Positions 61,289 through 64,000 of a stretch of DNA of 64,000 nt are shown here, piece by piece; position 1 is the first letter of the stretch; every line of letters begins with the position of its first letter. Position numbers and translations under genes: made by a program. The DNA is taken from contig NZ_BSEJ01000017.1 in assembly GCF_027921765.1 (NCBI RefSeq), forward strand, positions 1 through 64,000, written 5' to 3'. The DNA comes from Microbacterium barkeri (GTDB lineage: Bacteria; Actinomycetota; Actinomycetes; Actinomycetales; Microbacteriaceae). Under the pieces are notes generated by a model, which was given only the letters and a program-made list of their open reading frames with translations, made no database searches and had not been told where the DNA came from.

Positions 61289-62410
61289 ATGGACATTCGC
61301 ACGCAGATTCCGAACCCGGCTCCGACCATCCGCCCGCCCGCGTCGCGGCCGCTCACGTGGGTCGGCGTCGCGCTCGCGACCGTGGCGCTCGCCGCCGCGG
61401 GGGTGTGGCTCGTCGCTCCCGACGCCGGCCCGTTCGCGGAGGGCGGCACTCCGCTCGAGCAGCTGCTCGGCGGGCCCGCGCCGTTCGCGTCCTCCGCGGC
61501 GGGCGCCATCCTCGCGCTCGCGGGAGTGCTCGCGCTCGCTGCGGGGCTCGCCTCGCTCGCCGGATGGCGGTCGCTCGACCGCGCGGCACCCGCGTTCGCG
61601 CTCATCGCGTCGCTTGCCGTCGCACTCGGCCTCGTCGGATTCGACGGCATCGTCATCGCGGGGTACACGCTCGCGACCCTCGTGCCGATCGGCGTCGTCG
61701 TGGTGATCGCGCTGCTCGCGCGGCGGCGTCCGCTCGCAGCGGTCGCGCTCGCGGTGCCCGTCGTCGCCGTCGTCGTGCTCGCGGTGACGGGGGTGTTCCC
61801 GATCGGGATGTTCTACGCCCGGTTCACCGAGAGCGTCCTCGACGACCCGGTCCGCTTCGTCGGGGCGCTCGGGCTCACCGTGTTCGCCGGAGTCTGGATG
61901 GGCTGGGCCGCGACCTCGACGGCGGCCGCGCTCCCGCGCATGGGCGCGTTCGTGCAGCGGCATCGCGTGGTGATCACGGTGTTCGCGGCCCTGTGCCCCG
62001 CGCCGTACGTCGTCGCGCGTCTGACCTGGCTCACGCCGTGGCCGCTCTTCGGAGGCGACCTCGAGGCCTTCGCGGAGCACCCCGACATGTTCGTGACGGG
62101 GCTGCTGCTCGGGGCGGCGATGCTGCTCGGAGCCGTGCTCACACTCGGCCTCGTGCTGCCGTGGGGCGAGCGCGCGCCGCGGTGGGTGCCCGGCATCGGC
62201 GGGCAGCCCGTTCCGATCGCGCTCGCGGTCGTGCCGGCGCTCTCGGTCGCGGTGCTCTTCACCGCCGGCGGCGTGCAGGAGCTCGGGCTGATCGTCTCGG
62301 GGCAGCTGCACGGCGCGAGCGCGCTCGTGCTGCCGTTCTGGGCCTGGGGTCCGCTGCTCGCCCTCGCGACGTGGGGGTATGCGCGGAAGCGGATGGCCGA
62401 GGTGCGGTGA
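61289..62410 (+). CDS. Polytopic membrane protein, unknown
   Basis: A 373-residue protein with about nine or ten membrane spans from residue 20 on, separated by short loops (WVGVALATVALAAAGVWLVA; ALGLTVFAGVWMGWAATSTA; AAMLLGAVLTLGLVLPWGE). No transporter signature was recognised. In Microbacterium such proteins often lie beside LuxR-type two-component systems, and here the system ends 58 nt upstream. This neighbour relation is the only functional hint. Confidence 0.72.
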   Translation: MDIRTQIPNPAPTIRPPASRPLTWVGVALATVALAAAGVWLVAPDAGPFAEGGTPLEQLLGGPAPFASSAAGAILALAGVLALAAGLASLAGWRSLDRAAPAFALIASLAVALGLVGFDGIVIAGYTLATLVPIGVVVVIALLARRRPLAAVALAVPVVAVVVLAVTGVFPIGMFYARFTESVLDDPVRFVGALGLTVFAGVWMGWAATSTAAALPRMGAFVQRHRVVITVFAALCPAPYVVARLTWLTPWPLFGGDLEAFAEHPDMFVTGLLLGAAMLLGAVLTLGLVLPWGERAPRWVPGIGGQPVPIALAVVPALSVAVLFTAGGVQELGLIVSGQLHGASALVLPFWAWGPLLALATWGYARKRMAEVR

Positions 62411-62431
62411 GCGCGGGAGCTCGGCTGTCTT

Positions 62432-62529
62432 CCCCCCCCCCCGGTCGTTGAGCGAGGGAGCGCCGGTGCCTTCCCCCGGTCGTTGAGCGAGGGAGTGCCG
62501 GTACCTCCCCTCGGTCGTTGAGCGAGGGA
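62432..62529. repeat. C11 homopolymer and interrupted family C units
   Basis: Eleven C residues (62432-62442) run into GGTCGTTGAGCGAGGGAGCGCCGG. A second unit starts near 62476 and a third near 62511. The third is cut by the IS256-type element and resumes at 63949. Confidence 0.8.
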
Positions 62530-63948
62530 AGTAGTGCCCCTTAACGTGGTGTAGTTCGCGGTGGCCGGTCTCGTCGTAGACGTGGGCGCGGTCACCGTGT
62601 AGTCCCTTCGAGGAATCTCCTACAACCCACTCGAAAGGCATCTTCACGATGACCGCACCTCATATTGTCGACCCTGCCGGCCTGCTCAGCGAAGCCCTGA
62701 CCGACGCGTCGCCGGATCTCATGCGTTCGCTGTTGCAGACCATGATCAACGCACTCCTCTCGGCCGACGCGGACGCCGTGGTCGGCGCGGAATGGGGCCA
62801 ACGCAGCGACGACCGCACGACGCAGCGCAACGGCTACCGACACCGGAACCTGGACACCCGGGTCGGCACGATCGACGTCGCGATCCCGAAGCTGCGTCAG
62901 GGCACGTACTTCCCGGAGTGGCTGCTGGAGCGCCGCAAACGTGCGGAGACCGCGCTGATCACCGTCGTCGCGGATTGCTACCTGGCCGGGGTCTCGACCC
63001 GTCGGATGGACAAGCTGGTGAAGACCCTCGGGATCCACTCGCTGTCGAAGTCGCAGGTCTCACGGATGGCGGCGGAGCTCGACGAGCACGTCGACCAGTT
63101 CCGCCACCGCCCGCTCGGCGACGCCGGCCCGTTCACGTTCGTCGCCGCCGACGCGCTCACGATGAAGGTCCGCGAGGGCGGCCGCGTCATCAACGCCGTC
63201 GTGCTGATCGCGACCGGTGTGAACGCCGACGGCCGCCGCGAAGTCCTCGGCCTGCGGGTCGCGACCAGCGAGACCGGCGCGGCGTGGAACTCGTTCTTCG
63301 CCGACCTCGTCGCCCGCGGACTCGGTGGCGTCCGCCTCGTCACCTCCGACGCGCACCAGGGGCTTGTCGAGGCGATCGCGGCGAACCTGCCTGGAGCTGT
63401 CTGACAAAGGTGCAGAACCCATTACGCCGCGAACCTGATGTCCGTGACGCCGAAGACCATGTGGCCGGCGGTGAAGGCGATGCTGCACTCCGTCTACGAC
63501 CAGCCCGACGCGGATGCCGTGCACGCGCAGTTCGATCGGCTGCTGGACTACGTCGACCAGAAGCTGCCCGACGCGTTCGAGCACCTCGACACCGCCCGGG
63601 CCGACATCCTCGCCTTCACCGGGTTCCCAGAGGGCCTCTGGCAGCAGATCTGGTCCAATAATCCGAACGAGCGGCTCAACCGTGAGATCCGCCGCCGCAC
63701 CGACTCGGTGGGCATCTTCCCGAACCGGGACGCGATCATCCGCCTCGTCGGCGCGGTGCTCGCCGAGCAGACCGACGAATGGGCCGAAGGCCGCCGCTAC
63801 CTCGGCCTCGACATCCTCGCCAAATCCCGCCTCACCCTCGTCGCCGACACCGGAGGCGAGGTGGACACCGACATCGTCCTCGAGCTCAGCGCCTAACCCA
63901 TCAACAGTTCGAAGGAACCCGAGCTACACCACATCCTGGGGCTTGACC
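62530..63948 (+). mobile_element. IS256-family insertion sequence
   Basis: 1419 bp flanked by an 8-bp target duplication GCGAGGGA (62522-62529 and 63949-63956). Imperfect terminal inverted repeats share GCCCC-N5-GTGGTGTAG at both ends. It holds one transposase reading broken by a single stop. The insertion split a family C repeat, so it is younger than that repeat. Confidence 0.9.
62649..63896 (+). pseudogene. IS256-family transposase with one internal stop codon
   Basis: Reads as 415 codons in one frame: TTQRNGYRHRNLDTRVGTID near the start, first Asp in FVAADALTMKVREGG, second Asp in LVTSDAHQGLVEAI, and Glu in [22 protein letters not shown] at 63402-63404 stands where relatives have Trp (the WQRC motif, TGG). 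Both halves are otherwise intact, so the gene was inactivated recently by a single base change. Confidence 0.88.
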
Positions 63949-64000
63949 GCGAGGGAGCGCCAGCGACCGAGACGAAACGTGGTGACGGTTATTCGGCGGC
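63949..64000. repeat. Continuation of the split family C repeat
   Basis: After the duplicated GCGAGGGA the sequence continues GCGCCAGCGACCGAGACG and GTGGTGACGG, the long arm and centre of a family C palindrome that runs out of the window. Confidence 0.85.

Noticed and set aside
62649..63896. Two separate transposase genes
   Set aside because: Both pieces are in one frame and join into one IS256 transposase; the gap is a single TGA at a conserved Trp.

Overview
The window is high-GC actinobacterial DNA. Gene content, gene order (rpoB-rpoC, then rpsL-rpsG-fusA-tuf nearby) and protein style point to the family Microbacteriaceae, most likely Microbacterium or a close relative. This is judged from memory of protein families; no search was run. 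No rRNA, tRNA or CRISPR array was seen.

Layout. Positions 223-7394 (minus strand) hold a tightly overlapping assimilatory sulfate-reduction operon: sulfite reductase, APS/PAPS reductase, CysD, CysN, a siroheme-type methyltransferase, a ferredoxin-NADP reductase and a 7Fe ferredoxin. Positions 7627-12735 carry a two-component system, a VapBC-type toxin-antitoxin pair and a MacB-type ABC exporter. Three small housekeeping or unknown genes follow up to 14488. Positions 14505-16041 are repeat and transposon debris: two 54-bp palindromes, a frameshifted IS5-type element and an IS256-type fragment. Positions 16057-25486 (minus) form an eight-gene accessory operon. It encodes a BMP-type nucleoside ABC importer, an amidohydrolase of the MTA/SAH-deaminase type, a DeoR repressor, a BtpA/SgcQ-family protein and an FGGY sugar kinase. 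It looks like an uncharacterised nucleoside-salvage pathway, with matched operators in front of its first gene.

Positions 25711-30917 hold small genes and remnants, a dicarboxylate symporter with a divergent DcuSR-like two-component system, and a SprT-like protein. A G-rich tract and six tandem palindromes (31088-31528) then lead into an erm-type 23S rRNA methyltransferase. That gene has a leaderless 19-residue leader peptide and a hairpin that sequesters its Shine-Dalgarno sequence. Positions 34760-52470 are mostly core: rpoB, rpoC, membrane proteins, a META lipoprotein, a cell-wall-anchored trypsin-like protease (LAPTG motif), rpsL, rpsG, fusA and tuf. The rest (53058-62410) is metabolic, regulatory and membrane genes separated by repeat clusters. 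It ends in an IS256-type element inserted into one of those repeats, with an 8-bp target duplication.

Two themes run through the window. Many genes have no Shine-Dalgarno sequence but a -10-like hexamer exactly 6 or 7 nt before the start codon, which predicts leaderless mRNAs. The intergenic space is also colonised by three families of palindromic repeats: A, about 53 bp with GTCTCAC arms; B, 54 bp with CAGGTCGCA arms; and C, about 102 bp with GGTCGTTGAG arms.
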